DNA of 64,000 bases from NCBI GenBank assembly GCA_032717465.1, contig CM064715.1, positions 34,939,046-35,003,045 on the forward strand, given 5' to 3'. This DNA is from Coenobita brevimanus. Taxonomy: Eukaryota; Arthropoda; Malacostraca; Decapoda; Coenobitidae. This document shows, in pieces, positions 36,801 to 49,742 of this stretch. Position 1 is the stretch's first letter. The number at the start of each line of letters is the position of its first letter. The notes beneath the pieces were generated by a model. That model was not told the DNA's origin. It saw only the letters and a program-made list of their open reading frames with translations, and made no database searches. Made by a program: the position numbers and the translations under genes.

Positions 36801-38428
36801 AACTGAGGAGCTGGACACACTTGACTTCCACCAATATCATTTCCAAGTAAGAAAGTTACACCTGACATTGGGAGTGTCTCATCCAACCCAACCATAACGG
36901 AACCATTAACAAAACCAGACTCTAAATTCACTCTGCACAGAGGGACAGAGAAGTAATTATTCCCTACACCTTGTAAGATTACAGTTTCATCAGAGGAATT
37001 AACATTAGAGCCTAGAACACTGGTCACCATAAGGGATTGGCAAGCACCTGTATCACGATATATTTTAACTGATTTCCTGTCATTACTGTCCAGAGGACTG
37101 ACAAAACCATCAGACAGGAAATTAGCACATGAACTCTTGAGAGTGTCACCCACATTACTGCTCAAAAGAGGAGCTTCATTATGAGAATTTAAGTTACCCC
37201 TTAAAGCAGGTTCAGTTAATTCAGTTAAAGAATTCCGGGAACTCTCAAGGGTGGACACTAGACCAATTGACTGAATATTTAAAGACTCGTCTTTGTTCAC
37301 ATCGTGCTGTCTCCTGAAACATTTCTCCATAGTATGACCAAGCTTACTACAATAAGTACATTTACTTTTCTGAAACCTAGGGGTGAAGCTGGTATTTACT
37401 TCCTGAGAAACATCATCTTTATTTTCTTTCTTGTTACCTATACTCTGAGTAGAGGCAACGTACTTACTCTCAGCTTTCCTTTTTTCTTTAGAATATCTCT
37501 TGTGAGTGAGAACATATTCATCAGCTAAAACTGCAGCATCAGACAAATTATCTATTCTTTTCTCATCAAGATATAGGCTTACATCTTTATTAATACACCT
37601 TTTGAAGTCCTCCAGCAAAATCATCTGCTGAAATTTATCAAAATCAGAATCCACATTCTTAGAATTTAACCACTGCTCTAACAGATCTTCTTTGATTTTT
37701 GCATACTCAACATGGGATTGCTTATCTTGCTTATAAGTTGTCCTAAATTTTACTCTATAGGCTTCAGGAACAAGCTCATAGGCCTTAAGAATCAAGCTCT
37801 TAACTATATCATAATTATCAGATTGATCCTGAGGCAAAGATGCATAAGTTACTTGAGCTTTACCAGTGGGAACAGTTTCAAGGAGTACTGGCCAATACTC
37901 TTTGGGCCAATTAAAACCTGTAGCTACCCTCTCAAACAACTGAAAATACTTTGTTAAATCAGATTCATTAAAAGGAGGGACAAGTTTAACATTTTTAGCC
38001 ACATCAAAATCATCAGAGCTAGATGATCCAGTTCCACCTTGTTTCATGCGATACTCATGGTCTGCCTGAATCCTAGCAATTTCAATTTGTGCCTCCTGAA
38101 TACGAGCCTGAGACTCAGCCTCCTTAGCCTGAGACTCAGCCTCCTTAGCACGTGCCTGAAACTCAGCCTCCTTAACACGAGCCTCCTGCAGGGCTAGCTG
38201 TAACTTAGCTATTTCAATTTGCGTTTGCTCATCTGGAGGAGTTACATCAAACAAGCTTTTATTAATCATGCCAACAATATGATCTTTAGAATGATGAGAG
38301 CGAACAGTAATTCCCAGTTGTTGAGCAACAAGCTTAAGTTCATTCTTTGTTCTGTTTTCTACATCACACACTGTTTACACATTTGACAAAAAATCTTTGG
38401 CTTCATCAAGTGTAGTAATAGTAGACAT
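33829..38428 (-). pseudogene. Gag-protease-integrase-RT-RNase H polyprotein, copy 1
   Basis: One polyprotein of about 1,530 codons starts at the Met at 38428 (MSTITT). A coiled, Ala/Glu-rich stretch is followed by the CCHC knuckle CTYCSKLGHTMEKC (near 37320-37364). Protease RDTGACQS has D-T-G at 37046-37054. The integrase HHCC domain follows (HDSSLAGH near 36360; C..C near 36260), with catalytic region VDIVG, SDRGSN and ALERYHQ (36160-35870) and a GPY-type module (FSGPYFVEK near 35450). RT has CIDYRRVNQ (34910) and YIDD (34621-34632). RNase H has FKMAVEASD (34190) and YTDHNPLKFLS (33985). Lesions: a stop just after the start region (near 38373, Gln codon to TAA), a Trp-to-TGA stop near 35812, a one-base insertion near 34863, and a stop near 34155. 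No frameshift separates gag from pol, so the ancestral element used one continuous frame. Confidence 0.88.
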
Positions 38429-38488
38429 CAGGAATAAATCACAGTCACAAAATATCAAGCAATATCCTTATGATAATATCCTGAATAT

Positions 38489-38512
38489 CCTGATAAGATG
38501 TCGCCAAATTTA
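38489..38512 (-). promoter_or_regulatory. Primer-binding-like site of copy 1
   Basis: Immediately inside the 5' LTR the minus strand reads TAAATTTGGCGACATC. TGGCGAC at this position is like the tRNA-complementary PBS of 412/mdg1-type gypsy elements (TGGCGACC). Copy 2 has TGGCGACC. The tRNA identity is inference. Confidence 0.45.
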
Positions 38513-39239
38513 TGTTATGGAACAGAAAGTTCCAGGTTCAAAACAAAAGAGTTAGGTAAAATTACAAGTTAAAGTTTAATGCTCAAACTAACAACAAACA
38601 TTCAGGACTCATAAGGATAATGTAATGGCAAAAAACAGGTTAAATATATGGTTAACTGCAATAGCCTCTATTAACACGAAATTAACAAGTGTAAATTTAT
38701 CTAAGTCAGCCCTGATAAAATGAGAAAACCGGATAATGCTCAGTTAATGCAAGATATATTATTACAGATACAAAATATTATCAATAATGACTGACATAAA
38801 AAACCTCTACATGAATCACAAAAACCTTACCAGGCCTACGAATCAACACCTTATGCTATACAGTACAAGAAAAAATGTAATAACACTTATACTCAAATTA
38901 CACAGCAGCTAGGTGGTTGGAGACTTCCTGAGCACTCACAAAAATAATAACAACTGTACAGGGGAGGACAGAGATGTGAACAAAATGAGGAGTAGATCTA
39001 AGTGGCAATTAATGCAGAGACTGAGCTCATTATATAGGGGCCGGCAGAGCTTGATACAACTTGTAAGAAGGATGCGGAAATGAAGCCATAGGGGACAAAG
39101 AGTTGACAATCCTGCTCTGAACAACAGAAAGAACGACTTACTCTACTATAAGGGTTAGAAGGGGGGAGTGAGGTAGAACACGCTCGTGATCAGACATGCA
39201 GCATACTGTACGGTAGAATTATACAAAGGATGATGAAAT
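38513..39239 (-). repeat. 5' LTR of copy 1, outer end missing
   Basis: Starts TGTTATGG at 38513 on the plus strand and matches the left LTR up to GATGATGAAAT (39239). The last 16 bases (CATAGGCTATGTAACA) are absent and LINE-B sequence begins. Confidence 0.88.
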
Positions 39240-39848
39240 GTGAGTACGTTTAAGTACTTGGGTAGTGTGATGAGTAAGGATGGAGGTTTGGAAGGTGAAG
39301 TGCTTGAAAGGGTACAGCAGGGAAGAAAGGTTGCTGGTTCTTTGAAAGCAGTGATAAGAAACAGGGAAGTGAGCATGGGAGTGAAAAAGTTACTACATGT
39401 CAGTATTGTGATACCAACTCTAACGTACGAAAATGAAGCTTGGACATTGTTGGAAGGACACAAGTCAAGAGTGAGAGCAGTGGAAATGATTTATTTAAGA
39501 GGAGCCTGTGACGTCCCGTGGGGAGACAGGCTGACGAATGAGGATATAAAGGAGCGTTGTGGTGTGGATATGGATGTGATAGGAAGCGTTATGAGGAACA
39601 CACTGAGGTGGTTTGGCCATGTGGAGAGGATGGAGGGTGAAAGACTGACGAAGAGAGTGTATGTGAGTGAGGTGGAGGGGGGAAGAGGGAGGGGGAGGCC
39701 GAGGATGAGATGGAGGGATGGGGTGGAGAGGTATATGAGAGAGGGGGGTGTGAGTTGGGAGCAGGGCAGTGAAATGGCGGGAGACAGGGTGACTTGGAGG
39801 CGATTTGTTTGTGGCCACCCCAAACGGGATTGAGGCGTCTGGCAATAG
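39236..39848 (+). mobile_element. LINE-B fragment 3 (5'-truncated, intact C-terminal frame)
   Basis: Begins in the RT C-terminal region (MSTFKYLGSVMSKDGG from 39240) and stays open for 197 codons to the family stop at 39831-39833 (GHPKRD, stop). It covers [10 protein letters not shown] (near 39605) and RGRGRPRMRWRDGVERY. It ends GGCGTCTGGCAATAGATAGA followed by (AT)n. It is very similar to the 60-61 kb copy. Only the last fifth of the element is present. Confidence 0.88.
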
Positions 39849-40047
39849 ATAGATATATATATATATCTCATTGGATCCCAGGGGTGCTGGGCGAGGCACT
39901 GCACCGGGAGGGCACTATGCGTACCGCCCTCCGCCTAACGGCTCATAGTCGCGGAGCTCATCGGTCCCTACCCGGGGGTTCCCTACTTTATAAGACTTGA
40001 AAAATCCCAGTTCTGTCCAGTACTCTGGACACTGGGCACCAATGGGT
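39849..40047. repeat. Unidentified repeat bounded by AT repeats on both sides
   Basis: An approximately 185-bp GC-rich unit (CTCATTGGATCCCAGGGGTG ... GGACACTGGGCACCAATGGG) lies between short (AT)n at 39851-39865 and long (AT)n from 40049. Its ends are partly complementary (ATTGG...CCCAG near the start; CTGGGCACCAAT near the end), which suggests a small foldback or SINE-like unit. Identity unknown. Confidence 0.4.
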
Positions 40048-41192
<1,145 letters not shown>

Positions 41193-41193
41193 A

Positions 41194-41263
<70 letters not shown>

Positions 41264-41308
41264 GGGGGGATGGAAGGGAGAGAGAGGGAGAATAAGGGGA
41301 ACGAGGAA

Positions 41309-41368
<60 letters not shown>

Positions 41369-41675
41369 AGGAGAGAGCCAATGGGGACTGGGAGGGAGTT
41401 TGAGAGAGAAAGAGAAAGGGAGGAAAGGAGAGGGAAGGGGAGGAGGGACCAGTTTCCTTCACACATAAAAGTAATAGAGTAAATAAACATTTGGCTGAAC
41501 GGGGGAACTAATAACAATATTCACAGAATATTGTCGCAAGATAAATAAATGACTAGAAGTATAAATGGGAAGGGAAAATGGGGCGAGGAACATAGGACAT
41601 CGTACATCTGGACATGGAAAGTGTATCAAATGAAATCTTGTAGAGGGAAATGTGAAGAATGCCTGTGGCCAATAG
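41193..41675 (-). repeat. Right inverted repeat of the 10.2-kb insertion
   Basis: Purine-rich on the plus strand, including (GA)n at 41194-41240 and 41310-41360 and (CAGA)n at 41240-41262. Then comes sequence that on the minus strand matches 31502-31740 (CTATTGGCCACAGGCATTC at the outer end). Direct flank: CACAT at 41676-41680. Confidence 0.75.
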
Positions 41676-44262
41676 CACATTTGGGCGATTTTCTCCAATG
41701 TAAAGAGCAATTAATAAATCTTCTGCAGACTTATAGAGATGTGGCCTCACCTGGCGAACCTATGGGAAAGACGGACATGATTAAATATTACTCAGATAAT
41801 TTCTGGTACCCACCTAGTTTGTCCCGGCATATAGACTGTCCCATAGCCTGCGAAAACAAACAGATGAGATAGTACAGGACATGTTAGATCAGGACATCAC
41901 TGAACACTCTGTCGGTCCGTGGAATAGTCTGCTTTTCCTAATACTCAAGAAGGAGGAGAATTTAGGCCCGTAGTTGACTATCGTAAAAGAGACTCTGTCA
42001 CTATACCCGATAGATTCCGTTACCAGTCTTACCAGATTTACTGGGATCACTTGGCGAGAATAACAGTTTTCCTCTCGCTTGGTTTACTCAGTGGCTACTG
42101 GCAAGTAGAAATGGAAGGGTCGCCACGTCCAATAACTGCCTTCAGTACCCCTTCTGGACACTATCAGTTTAAGAGACTCCCCTTTGGTCTTAGAAATGCT
42201 CCATCAGTATTCATGAGATTTATTCATTCTGTATTCAGTTGTAAAAGCAGTCATTCTCTTTTACGCTTATATAGATGACATCATTGTAGTGAGCAAGTTC
42301 ATCCCTGAACATTTTGCCATGCTACAAGTTTTTGATCATTTCAAATGGCAGGTCCAAAGGTTAAGCTCAGTAAATGTGACATTTTATGTAAGGGAATAAA
42401 AGTTCTGGGACATGTGGTTGATGCTGAAGGAATTTGTACAACAAGTGAGAAAGTTAAAGCAGTTTCCATCTTCCCTGAACCTACCAGTACTGGCGATGTG
42501 AGGAGTTTCCTTGGTCTGAGTGGTTACAATCGGCGATTTATTCAAGGGTACGCTGAGGTCGCAGCTTCTCTGACTAAATTAATTAAGAAAAATGAACTTT
42601 TTGTTTGAACTAAAGATCAGTCACAAGCTTTTGAAACACTGAAGACAGCACTTGCTAATGCCCCAGTCCTGGCATTCCCTGCCTATAAGAAACCTTACTT
42701 ATTGGTGCGGTATTGATGCACGGTGATCAAGCAAAGAGGAAACGTGTAATAGCGTATGCTAGTCGTGCCCTAAATACCACCGAACGTAACTACAGTGTTA
42801 CTGATAGGGAGGCTTTAGCAGTTGTTTGGTCTCTTAAACATTTTAGAGATATCCAGTGCATATCCAAACAGATCATCTCCCACGTTGCGATTTATTCAAA
42901 GGAAGATGTCTTACAGGTCGTCTGGCACGATGGACAGTCATTATCCAAGATTTTAACCCAACCTTTCAGTACGTGCCTGATAAATCAAATGTAGTTGCAG
43001 AAGCTCTTTCACGTCACGTAATCGCGGCAGTCTCACCATGTCAACCCACTGATGCAACTTACACCATTCTAACCTCAGATGTAGTTTATAACTGTCAATG
43101 CGCAGATCCTCTGTGATCCAAGGTAATTTATTTCCTGGAATCAGGAGACTCTTCAACCTATCTACTCTGCTAGTGCCAGTAGATGATCTCATGATAGACA
43201 ATGATATTTTGTACAGGAAGACATCCCTTACAGGAAAAGACATACTTGACAGGGAGGAACATCAACTCGTTGTTTCCACTGCTTTAATTCTACATTGCCC
43301 ATAACACACCTCATGCATCCCATCCGGGAAAAGATTGACGTCTGAGACAAGAACGCCATTCAATTCAGTGGCCTACTATGTGGAAGGACATCAATGCCCA
43401 CTGTGAGTCCTGTGTGTCCTGTAATCGTCATAAAAGGTCAACCGGATTAACTGCCCCACTTTTGCAATATCCAGTTCCATCACGTCCGTGGGAAACCGTT
43501 TCAATTGACCTCCTTAAATAACCTCTTACAGAATCCGGTGCAGTGTATTTGTTCGTGGCTGTCAATCATTTCTCACGTTACTGTGTCCGTGTGGCTTTCT
43601 GAGACAAGCCCGCTAAGAGTGTCGCACGTTCCTTTACAGATCTTGTCATTTGTCCCTTCACTACACCGTCTACTGTTATTACCGATAATGGCACAGAGTT
43701 TAACAATAGTCTTCTTGTTGAGATTTGTAAACAGTATAACATCAACAAATGTAATATCATACCCAACCATTCAGCTTCCAATGGCCTTGTCGAAAGGCAA
43801 ATTGGAAAAGTGTACGAATGCTTCAGGCATTAGGTTCTCAAAGCACCTGTTGGGATGAGTGGATACCCCAAGTTGCGGCCTCAGTCAATAGTTCCATCAG
43901 TGCTTACATTAGCGAAATTCTATTCTTTGTCTTATATATTTTGATAAACATCTGCCCTATTCAATGCTATCGTCGAAACCTGGTCCACAATATAAATTGG
44001 ATGATTTTGTGAAAGCAAAAATGACAGATTTTCAGAAAATACACCAGTATGTAAAAGCTATCCTGGGCTTATCTAAAGAGGATATGGTACAACGCCAGCA
44101 TAAGTCTGCATCTCCTATCATCATCAAGGTTGGAGGCTTAGTATTTGCTCGTTCATACACACGTAGTTCTAAATTATATGATAAATTTATAGGCCCACAC
44201 CAGGTGATAACCCGTAACGGTAACAAATCAGAAATACAGGAAATATCCACTAATAATAGCAT
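41676..44262 (+). pseudogene. RT, RNase H and integrase of the env-bearing gypsy element
   Basis: Continuation of the polyprotein begun at 29-31 kb, in canonical gypsy order (RT, RNase H, integrase). The RT entry region reads INLLQTYRDV (near 41715). RT body: FSTPSGHYQFKRLPFGLRNA (near 42150), catalytic YIDD (42268-42279), KVKLSKCDILCKGIKVLGHV (frameshifted, near 42355). RNase H: KRVIAYASRALNTTERNYS (near 42745). Integrase: HHCC zinc region with CESCVSCNRHKRST (near 43402), central domain with VITDNGTEFNN (near 43680). More than ten stops or frameshifts occur. The order differs from the two IN-before-RT elements in the window, so these are separate lineages. Confidence 0.78.
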
Positions 44263-44299
44263 GTGAGCGCACGCACATGATCACAAGTGTGCCCCGTGG

Positions 44300-44420
44300 G
44301 GCCAGGTGTTGGAAAAGTCACTTGGAAATTCTCCATCTTCTTCTCCTATTCCTTCTTCTGACACTTTGGAAAAGTCACTTGGAAATACTCCATCATCTAT
44401 TCCTTCTTCTGACACCCCTT
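44300..44420 (+). repeat. Tandem duplication of about 53 bp at the pol-env junction
   Basis: GGAAAAGTCACTTGGAAAT ... TATTCCTTCTTCTGACAC occurs twice in direct order (about 44311-44362 and 44364-44415). In the frame reading EKSLGN it encodes a duplicated Ser/Pro-rich peptide, so it may be an expansion in the C-terminus of pol. Confidence 0.7.
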
Positions 44421-44590
44421 GAAATGCCCTTTCTCATTCTAAGGCAAAACATCTTTCCCCTCCTGTCAACGACTATCGCTCAAAATTGCACTCTGCACAC
44501 AAACCTTCAGTTTCTTGAACAAAATTATCACCGCAACCGTACCCTCTTCAGAATCATCTCCTTTAACTTAGATTTATTTTACAGGCAAAG

Positions 44591-46170
44591 ATGTTGTGGT
44601 CCTACGTGCTGGCGGTGCTGACCGTTACGGAGTCCGGGTTGGGTATGGACGATGGCGTCGTGAGGCCGGGGAGGCTAACGAGCATGAGAAACGAGGTGAT
44701 GGTAGTCGAAGATGTAGCCTACTCTCCCTGCTCTGCGACCTAGAAACGCTGGCCTCAGAAGCCATCGCCCTGCCACACTGTGAGCACTAAATGAGATACA
44801 GTCCCTTCTGTCAACCACTGTGGAGAAACACAACTTTGATGCTTTCTGGTACCCTCTCTACTTACCAATCGTTGGAAGTGACTACGTTCGCACTAGATTT
44901 TCTCACCTAAATAACACTTTTCCTATCCAGACACCTGTAGGTCGTTCACATGTGAAACGTGGTCTCTTCAATCTCAGTGGAGAAATACTGGGTGGTCTGT
45001 TTGGTGTGGCAACTTCTCGTGAACTCTCTGATTTCAAATCGAACCTTGCCGATTTGGCTAATGTCCTTGAATCTCAAAACAAGGTTCTCCTGGCTCAACA
45101 CTGTGTGTTGCAGAAAATCATTGCACACCTCAACGATGCAACAGAAACGCTTAATCATTTCTCGGGCATTTTACAAGGGCAGATTTCAAAAATTAATATT
45201 GTAACTGTGTTGTTATATGTCGTGCTGCATCTTGACAACTTATATACAACTTTCCCTAGACTCTCTTCTTTCCCATTTCGCAGCTTTCGTTCGTCTTCTA
45301 GTTGATGCTGTTGATGGTCATGTTACACTGAATCTGTTGTCTATCTCTGATCTTCTTTCAGTGCTGGAATGGGCTTACTCTACCGTTGACTTGTCTCCAG
45401 TGGTTTTATTCTCCGTTTTAGAACTGTATTATCCCGTACTTGAAGCGACTTTTTCTTCCTAATGTCATTGTTGTTCACATTCTACTCCGTTCTTCTGTAA
45501 CGTTCGACCTCTTCCACATCATCCTCTTTCATTGCTCATTCAATAATTCCTTGTTGCAGGCTTTTGTCTCCTCTGAATATTTCCTCCTATCTCACGATCT
45601 TATATAAATTGCGTTTACATCCTCTAATGATCCCAGCCAATGCTCTTCTCTTCTGCCTACTTCTCGTCTCTGCTCTGCCTATCTTCTAGCCATTTTCGCT
45701 AGTAGTGCTGCTCCTTGCGAATCTGCTTTCGTTCACAATTTTTCCGTACGATCTGTCTGCTCCTTCGTTCCAGCCCCCAAACTTCCAGTGTACCATGATC
45801 GTCTTGGTCATGTCCAATACTTCTCTTTCAGTGTCCCAATCTTTGCCAGTATCATCTGTCCTGGTGCGCCTGTTCGTTCGGCTTTTATAGAGCACGCGAA
45901 CATTGCGCTATTAAGTCAGAATCTGTGGTTACCTACCCTACGCGTCATCACTGTGCAGTTCATTCTCACGCATTTGAAATCTTCCAACCAATTAATGTGT
46001 TCTCCCACCTTCCGTCTGACAACTTATCCATCACATCCGAGAAATTAAGTATGTTAGATTTTCTCAATGAAAGTGATTTTGTGCTGCATCAGTTCTCATT
46101 GGCCTTTAATCGTTTTTGGGTGCGTCTGTTCATCTTGTTTCCCCCCTTTGCTTCTTTTTTTTCGTCATAA
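44591..46170 (+). pseudogene. env-like glycoprotein gene (decayed) of the gypsy element
   Basis: The position after integrase and the features fit an errantivirus-like Env related to the baculovirus F family. A Met at 44591 is followed by a hydrophobic signal-peptide-like stretch of about 18 residues. Near 44950-44990 a basic cleavage-like pair (KR) precedes a Gly/Phe/Leu-rich segment containing GLFG, the usual place of a fusion peptide. A heptad-like, Leu-rich helical region follows (to about 45180). A hydrophobic, possibly membrane-spanning stretch lies near 46110-46170. Frame changes and stops at about 44745, 45300 and in 45460-45700 inactivate it. The family call rests on architecture seen by eye. 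Confidence 0.55.
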
Positions 46171-46536
46171 TTCTTATTACTATCTGTGTAGTTCATTGCT
46201 GTGTTAGACGAATGGAGAAAAGACTGCATGAAATCAGGGATGCGACAGTAGTAAGACCACTACAGGACGTTGAAACTGGTCGTACCTAGTGACAATGACA
46301 CTGGCTGTGACTATCTGAAGTGAAAATATGAACCCTGATACTGAAAAGGAGAAAACTGCGTCAGGCGGAGGAAGTTAAATGATATAATGGTAAAAAAGAC
46401 AGGCATATCATGAATTTCAAACCTAGTTTAAAGAATTTTACACAGTAAACTTTACAGGTCTGTTCTGTTTAAACTATTAATTTATGAAATATAGCAAAAA
46501 GAAAAATATTCAAAGCAGCTGAGAACAGATTATACG
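46171..46536. other. Boundary between the gypsy element and the Penelope-like element
   Basis: A purine-rich GGCGGAGGAAGTTAAATG at 46364-46381 could be a polypurine tract, but no 3' LTR follows. The last 100 bases are probably 5' sequence of the Penelope-like element. Confidence 0.3.
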
Positions 46537-49500
46537 ATGAATCTTCAAGAACTAAAGAATAAGGTTTCCTGGCTTGATTTTAAGGTTTTAACCAACCAGA
46601 TTCATAAAAATAACACAGACAACCTTAAGAAGACTAAGGATACTCATAATAAAAAACTGGTCAGATTAGGAATTCCTATTTACTCTAGTGTAGATAAACA
46701 TAAAGTAATCATAAACTTTTTCAGTAGGACATTAACGGATGAAGAGGAAGATGCACTGAAACTCGGTCTCGACTTTTCCTTACCAGTTTCCAAGCCAGAC
46801 TTTGTATGCCACTTTTTGAGTTTTGAAAAGTTAATTTACACCATATCCAGACTAAGAATTTATAATCCTAATAATGATTCGTCAATTTGGACTCGAACAG
46901 TTGAAAAGATCAGTTCGATAGCTCATAATACCTTCAAAGATTTTGGTAATTTCTCATGGTCAGTATTTGGTAAAGACAAGGTCAAAATATTTAATTAACT
47001 GAAGGCTGATACAAAAATTGTTATAACTAAGCCAGACAAAGGGAGAGGGGTAGTGGTGCTGAATAAGTCTGATTATGTGAGTAAAATTTCAAATTTGCTA
47101 CCTGACAGAAGCAAGTTCCTTGAACTTAACATAGATCCATTTTCCTACGTACTAAAGTTGGAAGATAAACTTAATAGAGTTCTTAAGAGAATATAGAACT
47201 TGATTTCATCAGAAACTTATAATTTTCCTTTTGCCTCTGGATCTGTCCCAGCAATCCAGTATGGATTACGAAAAATACACAAACCGGATGTGCCAATACG
47301 TCCCATCTTGTCGGCAATTGCAACCTTTAATTATAATTTGGCTAAATTTCTTGTTCCCATACTGAATAGCCTCACCACAGACAACTTTACTGTTAAAAAT
47401 TCTATCAGTTTCGTACGGGAGTTAAAGCAGCTTCAATTTCCACATTCTGTGGTCATAGCAAGCTTTGATATTAAAAGTCTGTTCGCAAATATCCCACTTA
47501 AGAAACTACAGATATTTGTATTGCTGAACTATATAAAGGGCGGGAAGTAGTCAATAATTTAACAAAGCAGAATTTCAGGTCCATTTTAGACTTGGCAGGT
47601 AACGAATCCATGTTCATATTTAATGGCAAATTAAAAAAAAAAAAAAAAAGTCGATGGATTGGCTATGAGATCCCCACTGGGCCCAACATTAGCTAATATC
47701 TTTCTATGTTTTTATGAAGGAAAATGGTTATCAGATTGTCCTCTTAAGTTTTAACTTTTTTTTTTTTTTTTCGTAGGTATGTTGACGATTGTTTCTTATT
47801 GTTCAGAGAATCTGATCATGTTGTAAGGTTTCTAGACTACCTGAATTCCAAGCATTTTCTAATATTAAGTTCACTGTTGAGACCGATAATAATAACTTGC
47901 TCCCTCTTTTAGATATTCAGCTAACCAACTGTGGTAAATACTTAGGTACTTCTGTTTACAGGAAGGAATCATTCACTGGTTTGGGTCATTTGTGTGTACA
48001 GTTATAAGAAAAACTATCGTTACCCCCAGGAATGTTCGATACAAAACGAACGTTATCTGGGCTATGTGGGCGGGTCCTTGGTGTTCGCCCCTCGCCTATC
48101 TAGTGTTGCCATATCACAATGCCATTACAAAAGTTGGAATAATGAGCAAGAATGAGCTCGTTCGTTGATCGTTGAAAGATTCCCTGCACATATAGTGCAG
48201 GCCGGGTCATACATTAGCCCCAGTCAGTGGTATATGGGCCGATTAAAAAACAGTAAGTGGGGAGGACAGGACCTGGGGATTGCCCAGCACACACGTCCTG
48301 TCTCCTGACTGGCTTTGTGGTGTGTGTGAAGAATGAGCTATATGGCCAGGAAATATATAGGACGTGTTTGCTTTACCCTGAGCGCCCTACCGGAGATTAA
48401 TAATGAAACTCGCCACGTTTATTACATTCCTACTATTCAACACTTATTATCTATAGAGTACGACAAATAAATTATTTTGAAGGGTATTAAATCTATAGGC
48501 ATCGATTTTTTTTTTTTTTTTTTTTTTAACGATAGTCTAGCACTGGAGCACGAGTTCATTTGTTTGCTTTAGATGGCTGGTTAAATGCTTCAGATGGATG
48601 CTTCAGAGTTAATATGGATGGGGTGTGGTATATCCATGTTCTGCACAAGGGGCTATAATCGCTCTGTATTTATTATATGTAGAAAGCAATACATATCATT
48701 ATTACATTGAAATTTACTAACTTGGCTTGCAACGGCTGAATTACTATCATAACGTCTGACATGAGTGCACATACACATTGCCCGTCTGCATGTGTATTGC
48801 CGACTCTACACCATTGTTATATTTTTATTTAATGAATTCGGTGCCGGATAATAAAACGTATTGCTTCTATGCACAGAGGCCAAACGATCTATTTAGCTTT
48901 TATTACCTCTAGCACAAACTCTATTATCTGTGTCTCACATAACCAACATTGATGGGTTTGCGGTACAAACTCTCCTGTCCCTTCATTCTACAACACTTCG
49001 TCGTTGTGTCATAGTGCATAGCTCTGAAGGGTAACGATAGTGTTTCTTATAACTGTACCTAAAATACATAAACTGAATTCAGTACGGACTTTATTTCATA
49101 GATGCTATGCACTTAGTTTAAATTGGACATCTTTTCACGATGAAATTGATTTCCTGAGTAAATTCTTCACCAGTAATAATTACCCTACTATGTTGGTTCC
49201 TAGGATGGTAAAAGATTTTTAAAACCAGATATTATGTGGTTCTGGGAAGGCAGTAACTGCAGCTAAGGACATACATTATATTAGGTTATAATATTAGGAA
49301 CCAGCTTTTGAAAATACTCAAGTTTGTATGTCCTCAAATCTCATTTAGATTTGCATTTGTAAACCCTTTACTGTAGGTTCATTTTTTCGATGTAAAGATA
49401 ATACTCCAAAGCCATTGTGCTCAAACATACTATATATATGCCTGTTCTAGCCGTACAGCTAGATATATCGAGAGTTCAATTAGGAACCTCAAAATTCGTG

Positions 49501-49742
49501 TGTGTGAGCACAGAGGCTTGTCTCATAGAACATCTTTGCCACTGTCTAACTCAACTTTGTCAGAGATTAGGAACCACTGTTTCGATATAGGCCATACTTG
49601 TAATAAGGATAATTTCAGTATTTTACACAGTAGTGATGATAGAATGGAACTGCGAATTTTGGAGTCCTTGTACGTTCATAAATTTAAGCCTTCATTAAAT
49701 AACTATGAATCATCAACAAAGTTGTATACCTTAAGGTTATAA
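46537..49742 (+). pseudogene. Penelope-like RT plus GIY-YIG protein, broken
   Basis: It would copy element RNA and cut the target with a GIY-YIG nuclease. N-terminal region from Met 46537. Motifs: TKPDKGRGVVVLNKSDYV (near 47028), YGLRKIHKPDVPIRPILSA (near 47262), ASFDIKSLFANIPL (near 47458), SPLGPTLANIFL (near 47670) and catalytic YVDD (47778-47789). Then comes LLPLLDIQLTN and the split site, after which VPKIHKLNSVRTLFHR continues (49054-49102). The nuclease end has ARYIESSIRNLKIRVCEHRG (near 49457-49516) and ILHSSDD. Lesions: stops at 46996-46998 and 47194-47196, a frameshift at about 47505, A and T homopolymers at 47633-47649 and 47757-47772, the MITE insertion, and further shifts in 49220-49460. 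Confidence 0.83.
47999..49055. mobile_element. Tc1/mariner-type MITE, 1057 bp, TA duplication
   Basis: Terminal inverted repeats of 27 bp: left begins CAGTTATAAGAAAAACTATC (47999), and the right end read inward begins CAGTTATAAGAAACACTATC (from 49055), with one mismatch in 27. The dinucleotide TA stands on both sides (47997-47998 and 49056-49057). Removing the element and one TA restores the Penelope frame (HLCV then PKIHKLNSV), which confirms both boundaries. No transposase frame is present. A CAGT-type end with TA duplication is the Tc1/mariner signature. Confidence 0.92.

Larger units (their letters stand above)
33009..39239 (-). mobile_element. LTR retrotransposon copy 1, Gmr1-type gypsy (gag-PR-IN-RT-RNase H)
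   Basis: Minus-strand element with LTRs at 33009-33767 and 38513-39239. Internal order is gag, protease, integrase, reverse transcriptase, RNase H. Integrase lies upstream of RT, unlike canonical gypsy elements. Next to the 5' LTR the minus strand reads TTTGGCGACATC, a primer-binding-like TGG start six bases in. Beside the 3' LTR it reads TGTGGGGAGG, a polypurine tract. The outer 16 bases of the 5' LTR are missing and the LINE-B fragment follows at once. The left flank is (AT)n. The two LTRs differ at roughly a dozen to fifteen sites plus one 15-base deletion by eye, so the insertion is not very old. Confidence 0.9.

Noticed and set aside
46171..46536. 3' LTR for the env-bearing gypsy element
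   Set aside because: No sequence resembling 27630-28090 is present. Only a purine-rich stretch is seen.
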